This document shows, piece after piece, positions 16,863 through 25,403 of a DNA stretch of 39,888 nt; within the stretch, counting starts at the first letter, position 1; the number at the start of each line of letters is the position of its first letter. The DNA is taken from positions 4,869 to 44,756 of the forward strand of contig PLDF01000205.1 in the NCBI GenBank assembly GCA_003135055.1, written 5' to 3'. A model generated the notes under the pieces. That model searched no databases, was not told where the DNA came from, and was given only the letters and a program-made list of their open reading frames with translations. The position numbers were made by a program, and so were the translations under genes. Source of the stretch: Bryobacterales bacterium. Its GTDB lineage: Bacteria; Acidobacteriota; Terriglobia; Bryobacterales; Bryobacteraceae.

Positions 16863-16901
16863 ATAGGAACGTCGTATAGGAACGTCGTACAGGGACATAA
16901 T
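16863..16901 (+). repeat. 13-base tandem repeat carrying the sucD ribosome site
   Basis: ATAGGAACGTCGT occurs at 16863-16875 and again at 16876-16888, followed by a degenerate third unit ACAGGGACATAAT at 16889-16901 that contains the actual AGGGA ribosome site and the first two bases of the sucD ATG. Each unit carries an AGGA-like core. Confidence 0.85.
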
Positions 16902-17766
16902 GAGCGTACTCGTTGACAAACAAACCCGCCTGATTGTGCAAGGCTTCACCGGCAAGGAAGGCACGTTCCACGCCGAGCAGGCGATCGCTTACGGCACATC
17001 GGTGGTAGGCGGCGTCACGCCCGGCAAAGGTGGATCGAAGCATCTCGATTTGCCGGTGTTCAACACCGTGACGCAGGCCGTGCAGGAAACCGGCGCCAAT
17101 GCCACCGTGATTTTTGTTCCGCCGCCGTATGCGGCCGACGCCATCATGGAGGCCGCCGATGCGGGGCTGCCGCTGGTGGTCTGCATCACCGAAGGCATCC
17201 CGGCGATTGACATGGTGAAGGCGTGGGCATTCCTGCAGGGCAAGAAGTCGCGGCTGATTGGCCCGAATTGCCCCGGCGTGATTTCGCCCGGCAAGTGCAA
17301 AATCGGCATCATGCCCGGCCACATCCACCTGGAAGGCCATGTGGGCGTGGTTTCGCGCTCGGGCACGCTGACTTACGAGGCGGTGGGCCAGTTGACCAAG
17401 CTGGGCATTGGACAATCCACGTGCATCGGCATCGGCGGCGACCCGATCATCGGGACCAATTTCGTGGACGCGCTGGCGCTGTTCAACGACGACCCGGACA
17501 CGCACGCCATCGTCATGATCGGCGAGATTGGCGGCAATGCGGAAGAGACAGCGGCGGCCTATGTGAAGGCGAACGTGAAGAAGCCGGTGGTGGGCTTCAT
17601 CGCCGGGCAGACCGCGCCGCCGGGACGGCGCATGGGGCACGCGGGGGCGATCATCGCGGGCGGTTCGGGCAAGGCATCGGACAAGATCGAGGCCATGGAG
17701 GCGGCGGGCATTACCATTTGCCAGTCCCCGGCCGAAATTGGAGAAAAGATTCAGAGCCGCTTATGA
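16900..17766 (+). CDS. sucD: succinyl-CoA synthetase alpha subunit
   Basis: 288 residues, normal length. N-terminal CoA-binding Rossmann domain with [12 protein letters not shown] (about 13-24) and GGVTPGKGG; ligase domain with [20 protein letters not shown] (121-140) and the phosphorylated H247 in RRMGHAGAI. Partner of SucC. Its last codon overlaps the ndk start (ATGA at 17763-17766), so the two are translationally coupled. Confidence 0.97.
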   Translation: MSVLVDKQTRLIVQGFTGKEGTFHAEQAIAYGTSVVGGVTPGKGGSKHLDLPVFNTVTQAVQETGANATVIFVPPPYAADAIMEAADAGLPLVVCITEGIPAIDMVKAWAFLQGKKSRLIGPNCPGVISPGKCKIGIMPGHIHLEGHVGVVSRSGTLTYEAVGQLTKLGIGQSTCIGIGGDPIIGTNFVDALALFNDDPDTHAIVMIGEIGGNAEETAAAYVKANVKKPVVGFIAGQTAPPGRRMGHAGAIIAGGSGKASDKIEAMEAAGITICQSPAEIGEKIQSRL

Positions 17767-18182
17767 GTGCAGAACGCACGTTTTCGATTATCAAACCGGA
17801 TGCCGTAGCAGCCGGACAAGCCGGACAAATTCTCGCCATGATTCAGGAAGCGGGATTCAAGATTCTGGCGATGCGCATGACGCGCCTTACCGAAGCGCAG
17901 GCGCGGGAGTTTTACGGGGTGCATAGCGCGCGGCCGTTCTTTGGCGGCCTGGTGAAGTTTATGACCGAAGGCCCGATTGTGGTGATGGCGCTGGAGCGGG
18001 AGAACGCCATCAAGGGGTTGCGCGAAGTGATGGGCGCCACCAACCCTGCCAACGCGGCGGAAGGAACCGTGCGAAAGCGGTTCGCGGCGGATATTGAGCG
18101 CAATTGCATTCATGGTTCGGACGCGCCGGAGACGGCCGGGCAGGAGCTGCGGTTCTTCTTCAGCGGGGCTGATTTGCTGTAG
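17763..18182 (+). CDS. ndk: nucleoside diphosphate kinase
   Basis: 139 residues, starting [17 protein letters not shown]11 and the catalytic H117 ([13 protein letters not shown]) are in place, as is [15 protein letters not shown]. It transfers the gamma phosphate between nucleoside triphosphates and diphosphates through a phospho-His. Coupled to sucD by an ATGA overlap, a sensible pairing because succinyl-CoA synthetase makes ATP or GTP that Ndk can balance. An AGAGCCGCG-type repeat begins 15 bases after the stop. Confidence 0.97.
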   Translation: MSAERTFSIIKPDAVAAGQAGQILAMIQEAGFKILAMRMTRLTEAQAREFYGVHSARPFFGGLVKFMTEGPIVVMALERENAIKGLREVMGATNPANAAEGTVRKRFAADIERNCIHGSDAPETAGQELRFFFSGADLL

Positions 18183-18292
18183 GGACACCCGCTAACAGAG
18201 CCGCGCGCGTCAGCGAGCGGACGGGGGATATGCTGCATATTGACGTAAGCCCCGCGGTTCTCTGAGGGCTTATACTAGAAAACTGGTCTTTA

Positions 18293-18949
18293 ATGAAAGC
18301 TCTGTTCGCTCTATGTCTTGGTTTCGCTTTTCTGGGCGCGGTAGCTCGCGCGCAGGAAGAGACAGCCCCTGAGCAGCCAAAGACGGAACAGCCGAAGACG
18401 GAGCGGCCTGTAACCCCTGTGACCCCGGCCGTTACCACTCCCACAGATCCACCGGATCGTGGATTCTGGAGAGATCTGATTAGCCCGCGGGCATTGCTGG
18501 CTACCGCGCCGGGCACCATTCTCGATCAGCTTCACCAGTTTCCGAAAGAGTGGGGCGAGGGTGTGCCGGCCGCCGAAAAGCGCGCGGCGTCTCTCTACGG
18601 GCAGTTCGTGATCGGCGACTTGATTGAGCGCGGCGTCAGGGCGATTGACAAAGAGAATACCCGCTACCGGCGCCGCGGCGAAGGCAACTTCTTCCTGCGC
18701 ATGGATCACGTCATCGTCTTCACCGTAGTGGCGCGGAAACCCGATGGCGGCTATACCCCGGCGTATTCGACGCTGGCCAACGATTACGGCAGTTGGGCCA
18801 TCGCCACGCTGTGGAGCCCGCGCAGTCTGCGGAACCCGGCGTCGATTTTCGAGTGGGGAACGGGCAACGTCGGCGTGCGCGCGGGCGGCAACTTGCTGCG
18901 GGAATTCTGGCCGGATGTGAAATCGATCTTCCGGAAAAAGAAAAAGTAG
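18293..18949 (+). CDS. secreted protein of unknown function
   Basis: 218 residues from ATG 18293. Signal peptide MKALFALCLGFAFLGAVARA, then a short low-complexity linker (EQPKTEQPKTERPVTPVTP), then a globular part with FWRDLISPRALLATAPGTIL, RYRRRGEGNFFLRMDHVIVF and WATATLW-like strands, and a Lys-rich end (FRKKKK). The gene probably has its own promoter: TATACT at 18271-18276 lies 16 bases before the ATG. It resembles acidobacterial secreted hypotheticals; I do not recognise a domain. Confidence 0.8.
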   Translation: MKALFALCLGFAFLGAVARAQEETAPEQPKTEQPKTERPVTPVTPAVTTPTDPPDRGFWRDLISPRALLATAPGTILDQLHQFPKEWGEGVPAAEKRAASLYGQFVIGDLIERGVRAIDKENTRYRRRGEGNFFLRMDHVIVFTVVARKPDGGYTPAYSTLANDYGSWAIATLWSPRSLRNPASIFEWGTGNVGVRAGGNLLREFWPDVKSIFRKKKK

Positions 18950-19288
18950 AACCAAAGTAGAAGCACTTCGACGCGGAGACGCTGAGGCGCAGAGATAACG
19001 CAGAGAAGAACGTCAAGAGAGTTTTTCTTCTCCGCGTAGCCGTGCTCTTGCGAGGATGACAGGGTCGAAAAACCCGGCGGCATGGAAGAAGGTGGCCGGC
19101 CTTCCGGGCGGTTGGCGGGCGAAACCGCCTGCCCCGCCGCAAGCATCCGGTTTTTCATGGGATTTCGCGGGCCGAAGGCCCATTCAAACAGACCACGAAA
19201 CCCGAGGGTCTGTCCCACCTCCGGAGACAGACCAGGAGGTCTGTCTTACTTGCTTATCTCTGCGTCTCCGCGTCTCTGGGTCGAAAAA
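18950..19288. repeat. non-coding stretch with a long-range inverted repeat
   Basis: No convincing gene. GACGCGGAGACGCTGAGGCG plus CAGAGATAA near 18971-18998 is the imperfect reverse complement of TTATCTCTGCGTCTCCGCGTC at about 19252-19272, roughly 280 bases apart. Between them are GGTCTGTC and CAGACC hairpin pieces around 19205-19246. Confidence 0.5.
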
Positions 19289-20401
19289 CTATCCCGGCGC
19301 ACCTGGATGTCTTGCTACCCGCGAAACGGCGTTCACCAGTTTGCGATAAGGCGCATCGGCGAAGCTCTCGAAGCTCACGAACTCTCCATCGCGCCACGTC
19401 GAGTAATTCCACCGCGCCAGCAGCGCGAGGCACTCCTGACGCTCACGGACGGCGAGCGCGCGTGGTTCGAACGCGCTGAACATCTCGCGCAGCTTGCGGT
19501 CTAGCGACACGGGTTTGCCCTCTGCCACTTCGAAACTGAAGCGCTGCGCGGGTTGCAGGTGACCGGCGTGGACCAGCCACAAATTTACGGAATCGGGCGC
19601 AACCGAAGGCGCGATGGCCACGCCGTGGAAGCGGTCGACATCGTACGCCATCTCGTCGCGCAGCTTCAAGACTTCCTGCACTTTTTCGAAGCGCTTGTGC
19701 TGGCGCGCGGCGTCCTCGAACTGCATCTCTTCGCTCAGGCGGTCGCGCGAGCGGGAAATGGAATCGAGCAGCGAATGGCCGTCGGTGCGAAGAAATTCCA
19801 CCACGCGCTCAATCTCATGGCCGTACTCGGCCGGGCCCACCACTTGCTGGCACGGACGCAGGCACATGCCCATTTCGCCGTAGATGCAGCCAGGGTGTTC
19901 GGGCGAAGGCAGCAAGTCTTCCTGGCAGCGGCGCATCTGGAAGAGGTCGAGAAACTGCCCTTCGAAGCGCTCGGCCGAGGCGCGCGAACGGAACGGGCCG
20001 AAGTAGAGCGAAGGCGTGCGCGAAAGCTGGGTCGCAATCTGGCTGCGCGGGAAAGCGTTGTTGAGCAGGATCTTCACGTAAGGCGGCATGCGCAGCTTGA
20101 GCAGGTCGAGATACGTCTGCGGGAAATGGCGCCGCGCCAGTTCATAGTGCAGCAGGACCGATTCGAGCGTTGACCCCGTGAATTGATATTCGATGCGCGC
20201 CACGGTGTGACGCAGATTCAGCAGCCGGGACGGCTTTTCGCGTTCTTTGAGCAGACGCAGCAGACGCCGCCGCAGCAACCCGGTTTTCGAAAGGTACGGC
20301 TGGCCCTCGTTCGGCCAAAGCACGAATACGGCGGGATTATTAGGCAGCGCTTCAATCGCCGCATCCAGCTGCGCGCCATCCGCGACTGCGATTTCCATCA
20401 T
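19289..20401 (-). CDS. UvrC-like protein lacking the C-terminal nuclease
   Basis: 370 residues against about 600 for UvrC. Order: a diverged GIY-YIG region (PAVFVLWPNEGQPYLSKT, residues 23-40, with R44-R46 and E80 at the expected places), the UvrC middle part (SLYFGPFRSRASAERF at 131-146), four cysteines C159, C172, C180, C184 spaced like the Fe-S/zinc cluster of UvrC (CIYGEMGMCLRPC), and a UvrB-interaction helix (EEMQFEDAARQHKRF, 224-238). The RNase H-like and HhH domains are absent. This layout resembles the Cho group, which makes the 3' incision in repair. The first tyrosine motif reads VFV instead of GVY, so activity is doubtful. Start ATG 20401 overlaps the stop of the upstream reductase (ATGA), so the two are coupled. 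Confidence 0.85.
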   Translation of the reverse strand: MMEIAVADGAQLDAAIEALPNNPAVFVLWPNEGQPYLSKTGLLRRRLLRLLKEREKPSRLLNLRHTVARIEYQFTGSTLESVLLHYELARRHFPQTYLDLLKLRMPPYVKILLNNAFPRSQIATQLSRTPSLYFGPFRSRASAERFEGQFLDLFQMRRCQEDLLPSPEHPGCIYGEMGMCLRPCQQVVGPAEYGHEIERVVEFLRTDGHSLLDSISRSRDRLSEEMQFEDAARQHKRFEKVQEVLKLRDEMAYDVDRFHGVAIAPSVAPDSVNLWLVHAGHLQPAQRFSFEVAEGKPVSLDRKLREMFSAFEPRALAVRERQECLALLARWNYSTWRDGEFVSFESFADAPYRKLVNAVSRVARHPGAPG

Positions 20402-21408
20402 TGGTAAAGCCGGACGTAATCCTCGCGCGCCGCGGGTAAGACAGTGGCGACGCCAAGGTTCTCTAGGACGTGCTCGCGGCGCGACATGCCCACCAGCGCC
20501 ACCGAAATTCCCGGTGTGGAGCGCGTGAATTGGATGGCGCGCTGCGCATCGCTGGCGAGCCCGGGAAACAGTTGCGCAACTCTATGGGGCATGTGCGCCA
20601 GCACTTCCGTTTGCAGCAGCGTGGCGCTGGCAACCGCCACAATTCCCAACCGCTTACTGGCTTCGAGGACCGATTCGGGACGTTCCACGAACGCCTCCAC
20701 CATATTCAGATTGAACGGAAGCTGGATGAAGCGGAAATGGTGCTCCGGGCCGCCTTCCTCGGTGGCAATTTCGGCGAGGCGTTCCAGGTTCAACGCGCCT
20801 TTCTTGCGAAAGCCCTCCCACGTGGCTGCGCCATACCAGCGGATCTTGCCTTGATCGGCGAACCGTTCCAAATGCGCAAACGCCCGGCGAATGCGTGCAT
20901 CGAATTCCGCGCGGTCGAGGAAGCCGAGTTGCGTTTCCGGATTGTGCAGATAGAAGACGTCGATGGCGTCCACGCCCAGATTAGCCCGGCTGCGGTCGAT
21001 CTGATCGGCCAGGAAATCGGGCGCCATGCAGTGCATGCCGCCAACCACATCTTCGCGGCGAAGCGAATCGGGGACGGCGCCGGGCGTCAGGAAGCCGGCC
21101 TTGGTGCAGACCACCACCTCATCGCGCTGCATCTGTTTGAGCGCGGCGCCGATGCACCGCTCTGACCGCTGATGGCGATAATTGATGGCGCCGTCGAAGA
21201 AATTGATGCCGCCTTCGCCCGCGGCGATCAGCGCGTCTGTGTAGGCGTGGTCGGTACCGTCGTCGTCGGCGCCGAGATAGGTACCGATGCCCAGACTGGA
21301 AACTTCCAGGGCGAGGTCGGAGATTCCGACTGTGCGATAGAAACCGGCATCGCGGAACGCGGCGAAGCGGTCCCGGTAGCGGGCTGTGCCTTCGCTGGTG
21401 GCAAACAT
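20398..21408 (-). CDS. aldo/keto reductase
   Basis: 336 residues. NAD(P)H-dependent reductase barrel with the catalytic tetrad D72, Y77 (FFDGAINYRH), K103 (VVCTKAGF) and H155 (DVFYLHNPE). The C-terminus has an NADPH-site-like stretch (TPGISVALVGMSRREHVLEN). Substrate not deducible. It lies 11 bases after thrS and overlaps the UvrC-like gene, so thrS, this gene and the UvrC-like gene form one minus-strand operon. Confidence 0.92.
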   Translation of the reverse strand: MFATSEGTARYRDRFAAFRDAGFYRTVGISDLALEVSSLGIGTYLGADDDGTDHAYTDALIAAGEGGINFFDGAINYRHQRSERCIGAALKQMQRDEVVVCTKAGFLTPGAVPDSLRREDVVGGMHCMAPDFLADQIDRSRANLGVDAIDVFYLHNPETQLGFLDRAEFDARIRRAFAHLERFADQGKIRWYGAATWEGFRKKGALNLERLAEIATEEGGPEHHFRFIQLPFNLNMVEAFVERPESVLEASKRLGIVAVASATLLQTEVLAHMPHRVAQLFPGLASDAQRAIQFTRSTPGISVALVGMSRREHVLENLGVATVLPAAREDYVRLYQ

Positions 21409-21419
21409 AGCGGCCGCCG

Positions 21420-23354
21420 CTACTCCGCCACGGCCTTGCTATCGATCAGGCCGCGGATATCGGCCAGAAACTGATCGAGCGTCTTCACGCCCAGGTCGCC
21501 GTGCTTGCGGTTGCGTACGGCCACTTGTTGGTTCTGCTGCTCGCGGTCGCCCACCACCAGCATGTACGGAATTTTCTGCATCTGCGCTTCGCGGATTTTG
21601 AAGTTGATCTTCTCATTGCGCTCGTCCACGGCGACGCGAATGCCGGCGTCGTCGAGTTGCTTCTGAATGCTCCCGGCGTATTCGGACTGGCGGTCGGTGA
21701 TGGGCAGCACGATAGCCTGCACCGGCGCAAGCCACACCGGAAACGCGCCCGCGTAATGCTCGATCAGGATGCCGAAGAAGCGCTCGATCGATCCATACAG
21801 CGCGCGATGCACCATCAGCGGCTGATGCGCCTTGCCGTCTTCGCCGACGTATTCCAGCGCGAAGCGGCGCGGCAGAGTGAAGTCGAACTGCACGGTGGAA
21901 AGCTGCCAGGGACGGCCGATGGCGTCGACCAGTTTCACGTCGATTTTCGGGCCATAAAATGCCGCTTCGTCTTTCACCACTTTGGCCTTGATGTTGAGAC
22001 GTTCGGTGGCGCTGCGCAGCGCGTTTTCGCCGAGCTGCCACTGCTCGGGCGTGCCGTCATACTTGCCGCTGGCGCCGCCATCCCAGGTGGAAAGCTCGGC
22101 GGAATACTCGGTGAAGCCGTAGGTGGTCAGCGTGTCGATGGCGAACTGGAGACAATTCACCACCTCGTTTTCGGCCTGGTCCGGCGTGCAGAAAATATGG
22201 GCGTCGTCCTGCGTGAAGCCGCGCACGCGAAAGAGACCGTTGAGCACGCCCGACCGTTCGTAGCGGTAGACCGTGCCCAGCTCGCCAAGGCGCACGGGAA
22301 GATCGCGATAGCTGTGCTGCCGGTCCGCATAAATAAGGATGTGGAACGGGCAGTTCATCGGCTTGAGCTGATATTCCGCGTCGTCGAGCTCCATGCGCGA
22401 GAACATATTCTGCGCATAAAAACCGGAGTGGCCCGAGGTCTTCCACAAATCGAAGCGCGCCACGTGCGGCGTGTAGACCAACGAATAACCGCGCTTCAGG
22501 TATTGATCGCGCATCCAGTCTTCAAGCTGCTTGCGGATGATGCCGCCCTTGGGATGGAAGAAAATCAGACCGGGACCGGCGAGCTCCTGAATGCTGAACA
22601 GGTCGAGCTCTTTGCCCAGCTTGCGGTGGTCGCGCTTCTTGGCTTCTTCCACCTGTTTGAGATACGCTTCCAGATCTTTCGCCGAGAAGAACGCGGTGCC
22701 GTAGATGCGCTGCAACTGCTTCTTGTGCTCATCGCCTTTCCAGTAAGCGCCCGCGATGGAGAGCAGTTTGAACGCCTTGATCTTCGACGTGTTGGGCACG
22801 TGCGGGCCGCGGCAGAAATCGATGAAATGCGGTCCCAGAGTGTATTCGGTGAAACTTTCGCCGGCGCGCTCGGCGATCAGCTCGCACTTCATCCAGGCAT
22901 CGGAATACTTGCGCAGTCCCTCTTCCTTCTGTGTGTAAATGCGCTCATAGGGAAGCTGGCGCGCCTGAATCTCCCACATCTTCTTTTCGATCTTTTCGAG
23001 ATCGTCGGGAGTGAAAGGCGTGGGGCGGTCGAAATCGTAATAGAAGCCGGTGTCGATGGGCGGCCCGATGCCGAGTTGGGTTTCGGGATAAAGCTCGACC
23101 ACGGCCGCGGCCAGCAGGTGCGCGGTGGAGTGGCGATAGACCACCAGGGCTTCGGGATCCTTATTGGTGAGGATCTGGACGGCGGCGTCTTTTTCGATGG
23201 GACTTGCGAGGTCGGAAAGTTCGCCATCCACCTTGGCGACGATGGCGGCGTCGGCGAGCCGCGGGCTGATGGATTTGGCGATATCGAGCGGGCTGGAGCC
23301 TGCTTCGACGGACTTTTTACTGCCGTCGGGCAGGGTAATTTCGATTTGGCTCAT
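21420..23354 (-). CDS. thrS: threonyl-tRNA synthetase
   Basis: 644 residues, full length. TGS domain at 1-62, editing domain with H75-S-T-A-H79, class II core with C335 (KPMNCPFH), H386 (QDDAHIF) and a later MVHRALYGS His as zinc ligands, motif 2 around YRYERSGVLNGLFRVRGF, and a C-terminal anticodon-binding domain (PVQAIVLPITDRQ onward). It charges tRNA-Thr. I saw no T-box upstream; the 195-base gap leads to a tiny membrane-peptide gene on the same strand. Confidence 0.98.
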   Translation of the reverse strand: MSQIEITLPDGSKKSVEAGSSPLDIAKSISPRLADAAIVAKVDGELSDLASPIEKDAAVQILTNKDPEALVVYRHSTAHLLAAAVVELYPETQLGIGPPIDTGFYYDFDRPTPFTPDDLEKIEKKMWEIQARQLPYERIYTQKEEGLRKYSDAWMKCELIAERAGESFTEYTLGPHFIDFCRGPHVPNTSKIKAFKLLSIAGAYWKGDEHKKQLQRIYGTAFFSAKDLEAYLKQVEEAKKRDHRKLGKELDLFSIQELAGPGLIFFHPKGGIIRKQLEDWMRDQYLKRGYSLVYTPHVARFDLWKTSGHSGFYAQNMFSRMELDDAEYQLKPMNCPFHILIYADRQHSYRDLPVRLGELGTVYRYERSGVLNGLFRVRGFTQDDAHIFCTPDQAENEVVNCLQFAIDTLTTYGFTEYSAELSTWDGGASGKYDGTPEQWQLGENALRSATERLNIKAKVVKDEAAFYGPKIDVKLVDAIGRPWQLSTVQFDFTLPRRFALEYVGEDGKAHQPLMVHRALYGSIERFFGILIEHYAGAFPVWLAPVQAIVLPITDRQSEYAGSIQKQLDDAGIRVAVDERNEKINFKIREAQMQKIPYMLVVGDREQQNQQVAVRNRKHGDLGVKTLDQFLADIRGLIDSKAVAE

Positions 23355-23506
23355 AGGGAAATTTCAGCGTAGCACGGGGTGATAATGGGCGCGCCCGGCC
23401 CGCCAGGTGGTCCCAGATGGCGCCGGAGCCGCGACCGCCCTTGGGAAATGGCGCTTGTCGGCAATTGTCCGTCAGCATTTCCACAAATCGGTGCTATGCT
23501 TAGTAC

Positions 23507-23542
23507 TGAGGAGGCCAGCAGGTCGCACTGCCAACCTCCTCG
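23507..23542. repeat. hairpin after the membrane-peptide gene
   Basis: GAGGAGG near 23508-23514 pairs with CCTCCTC at 23535-23541, with inner GCAG/CTGC pairing. On the minus strand it lies just past the stop of the 26-residue frame, so it may end that transcript or separate it from thrS. Confidence 0.5.
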
Positions 23543-23549
23543 GGCTTCG

Positions 23550-23630
23550 CTAGAGATTGATTTCGATCTTTAGCTTGGTCCGTCTTGTCCTGCGTAATAC
23601 CAGAACAAGGATCAGCACGAGAAGAATCAT
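23550..23630 (-). CDS. 26-residue membrane peptide upstream of thrS
   Basis: Frame from ATG 23630 to TAG at 23552-23550: it begins MILLVLILVLVLRRTRRTKL and ends KIEINL. One hydrophobic helix, then a strongly basic stretch. The ribosome site GGGGGA lies six bases before the ATG and a promoter-like pair lies upstream (TTGCAT, 16-base spacer, TAAAAT; plus-strand 23714-23719 and 23692-23697). The leader RNA would begin with a strong hairpin. It could be a single-pass membrane protein, a type I toxin-like peptide, or a leader peptide for thrS; it has no Thr run (two Thr only), so thrS attenuation is unlikely. Confidence 0.5.
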   Translation of the reverse strand: MILLVLILVLVLRRTRRTKLKIEINL

Positions 23631-23660
23631 ATCTGATCCCCCTTTCTACTCCGGTAGATT

Positions 23661-23696
23661 TGCAAGCCTCGCCCCTACGGCGAGGTTTTGCATTTT
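23661..23696 (+). terminator. strong hairpin with T-rich tail
   Basis: CCTCGCC 23667-23673, loop CCTAC, GGCGAGG 23679-23685, extended outward by TGCAA/TTGCA, followed by TTTTGCATTTT. On the plus strand it looks like an intrinsic terminator although no plus-strand gene precedes it. On the minus strand it would be the 5' hairpin of the membrane-peptide transcript. Confidence 0.55.
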
Positions 23697-23927
23697 AGGA
23701 GTCCGAAGGCCCCATGCAAACTACGACCCTGCAAGGCCGGAATAGAAGACTCAGAGTAGCAGCCTGCGCTCCAATACAACGTAAGGGACAGTACGCCGTG
23801 AACTCGTCGATTGCCGGTGAACTTCGCGGTAGCAGTCGTTCAGCCGACTCGCGCCATAATAGAAGACGGTGAAACCAACCAGCTTCTCCGGCGTCCAAAT
23901 CGATATCCTTACAACCTGGCCCGACTG

Positions 23928-25403
23928 ATGTACCGCTCCATCGCAGCCCTTCTCTTTTCGGCTTTTCTGTGTCCGATCCCGGCTCTCTTCGCCGCGGACG
24001 ATCTCGAATCCCAGATAAAGAGCGTCATGCGCGCCTACGCGCTGATGGCGCAAAACGCCGCCGACCCGATATCCTCCGAACAGGTCTTTTACCAGGGCGC
24101 CATTCCCGGCCTGCTGCGTACGCTCGATCCGCACTCCATCTTCTTCGACCCCGGCCAGTACGACCAGGTCAAGAAAATGGAAGCGTCCACGCAGAAGGGA
24201 TTTGGCAGCGTTGTATCGCTGCTGCCGGGCCGCGTGATCATTCTTCAGACCGCTCCCGGAACCCCATCGCAGAAGGCTGGCCTCGCTCCGGGCGATGAAA
24301 TTGCCGGCGTCAACGGTTATGCTATCGGCCGCCTGGATATGGATCAGATCGCCGAGCTGCTTACCGAATCGCGACAGCAGCAGGCGCAATTGGAAGTACG
24401 CCGTCCTGGGGTTCCGCGCCTTCTGCACTTCGTGCTGACGCCGGAAGAATTGCAAGCGCCCAGTGTGGAGCGCGCCTTCATGTTGCGCGACGGCGTGGGC
24501 TACCTTCGCGTCTCCAGCTTCGATGAAAAGACCGGCGAGCAGATCAAAGAGGCCATCGAAAAACTCGGCGGCGGCCAGTTGAAGGGGCTGGTGCTCGACC
24601 TCCGTAACAACCCCGGCGGAGTGGTCGGCGCGGCTCTTGAAACAGCGTCCCTGTTCCTCCAGCCCGGACAGAAGATCTTCTCCGTGCGCGGCCGCGCCAT
24701 GCCGGAAAAAGCCGAAGTAGTCCCCCCGAACGCCACGCCGTACAGTTTCAAACTGGCGATTCTGGTGAACGCGAAATCCGCCAGCGCATCCGAGATTGTC
24801 ACCGGCGCCCTACAGGATCACGACCGCGCCGTGGTGCTCGGCGAGCCTAGCTTCGGCAAGGGCCTGGTGCAGAACCTCTTTCCGTTAAGCCAAGGCACCG
24901 GACTGGCGCTCACCATCGCGCTCTATTACACGCCCAGTGGCCGCTCCATTCAAAAGCCGCTCGACTCTTCCCAGTACGAGCTTGGCGCAACCACCGCGCA
25001 TCTCAACGGACACGCCGAGTTCCACACCGATAGCGGCCGCGTGGTCACGGGCGGCGGCGGCATTCAACCCGATTATGTGGTCTATCCGCCGGCTTTCAAC
25101 CGGCTGCGCCAGGTGCTCGACGCCAGCGGCTCTTTCACCAGTTTCGCCACTGAATTCCTGCACGAGAATAAGATCGGGGAAGACTTCGAGGTGCAGCCGC
25201 AGCTTCTCGATCGATTCCAGGCTTACCTTTCGGCGCATGACATCCGGCCCGGCGTCACGGAATGGTCCGTGGAACAGAATTTCATCGTCAACCGCCTCAA
25301 AACCGAAATCCTCAACCAGGCCTTCGGGGTGGCAAAGGGCGATGAAGTGGAAGCGCAACGCGACCCCGTCATTCAGAAAGCTCTCGAAGTCATGGGCTCG
25401 TAA
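23928..25403 (+). CDS. C-terminal processing protease (S41 family), exported
   Basis: 491 residues from ATG 23928; the frame is open upstream to 23811, but MYRSIAALLFSAFLCPIPAL is the signal peptide. PDZ domain at about 90-160 (GFGSVVSLLPGRVIIL and SQKAGLAPGDEIAGVNG), then the S41 core with LKGLVLDLRNNPGG (218-231), catalytic S288 (SASASEI) and K311 (GEPSFGKGLVQ). CtpA-type proteases cut proteins near the C-terminus in the envelope. The C-terminal 100 or so residues form a helical extension. No partner adaptor is nearby. Confidence 0.94.
   Translation: MYRSIAALLFSAFLCPIPALFAADDLESQIKSVMRAYALMAQNAADPISSEQVFYQGAIPGLLRTLDPHSIFFDPGQYDQVKKMEASTQKGFGSVVSLLPGRVIILQTAPGTPSQKAGLAPGDEIAGVNGYAIGRLDMDQIAELLTESRQQQAQLEVRRPGVPRLLHFVLTPEELQAPSVERAFMLRDGVGYLRVSSFDEKTGEQIKEAIEKLGGGQLKGLVLDLRNNPGGVVGAALETASLFLQPGQKIFSVRGRAMPEKAEVVPPNATPYSFKLAILVNAKSASASEIVTGALQDHDRAVVLGEPSFGKGLVQNLFPLSQGTGLALTIALYYTPSGRSIQKPLDSSQYELGATTAHLNGHAEFHTDSGRVVTGGGGIQPDYVVYPPAFNRLRQVLDASGSFTSFATEFLHENKIGEDFEVQPQLLDRFQAYLSAHDIRPGVTEWSVEQNFIVNRLKTEILNQAFGVAKGDEVEAQRDPVIQKALEVMGS

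Noticed and set aside
21501..23372. 623-residue plus-strand frame opposite thrS
   Set aside because: Shadow of thrS, no recognisable domain.
23355..23549. T-box riboswitch or threonine attenuator for thrS
   Set aside because: I found no T-box sequence and the upstream 26-residue frame has no Thr run.
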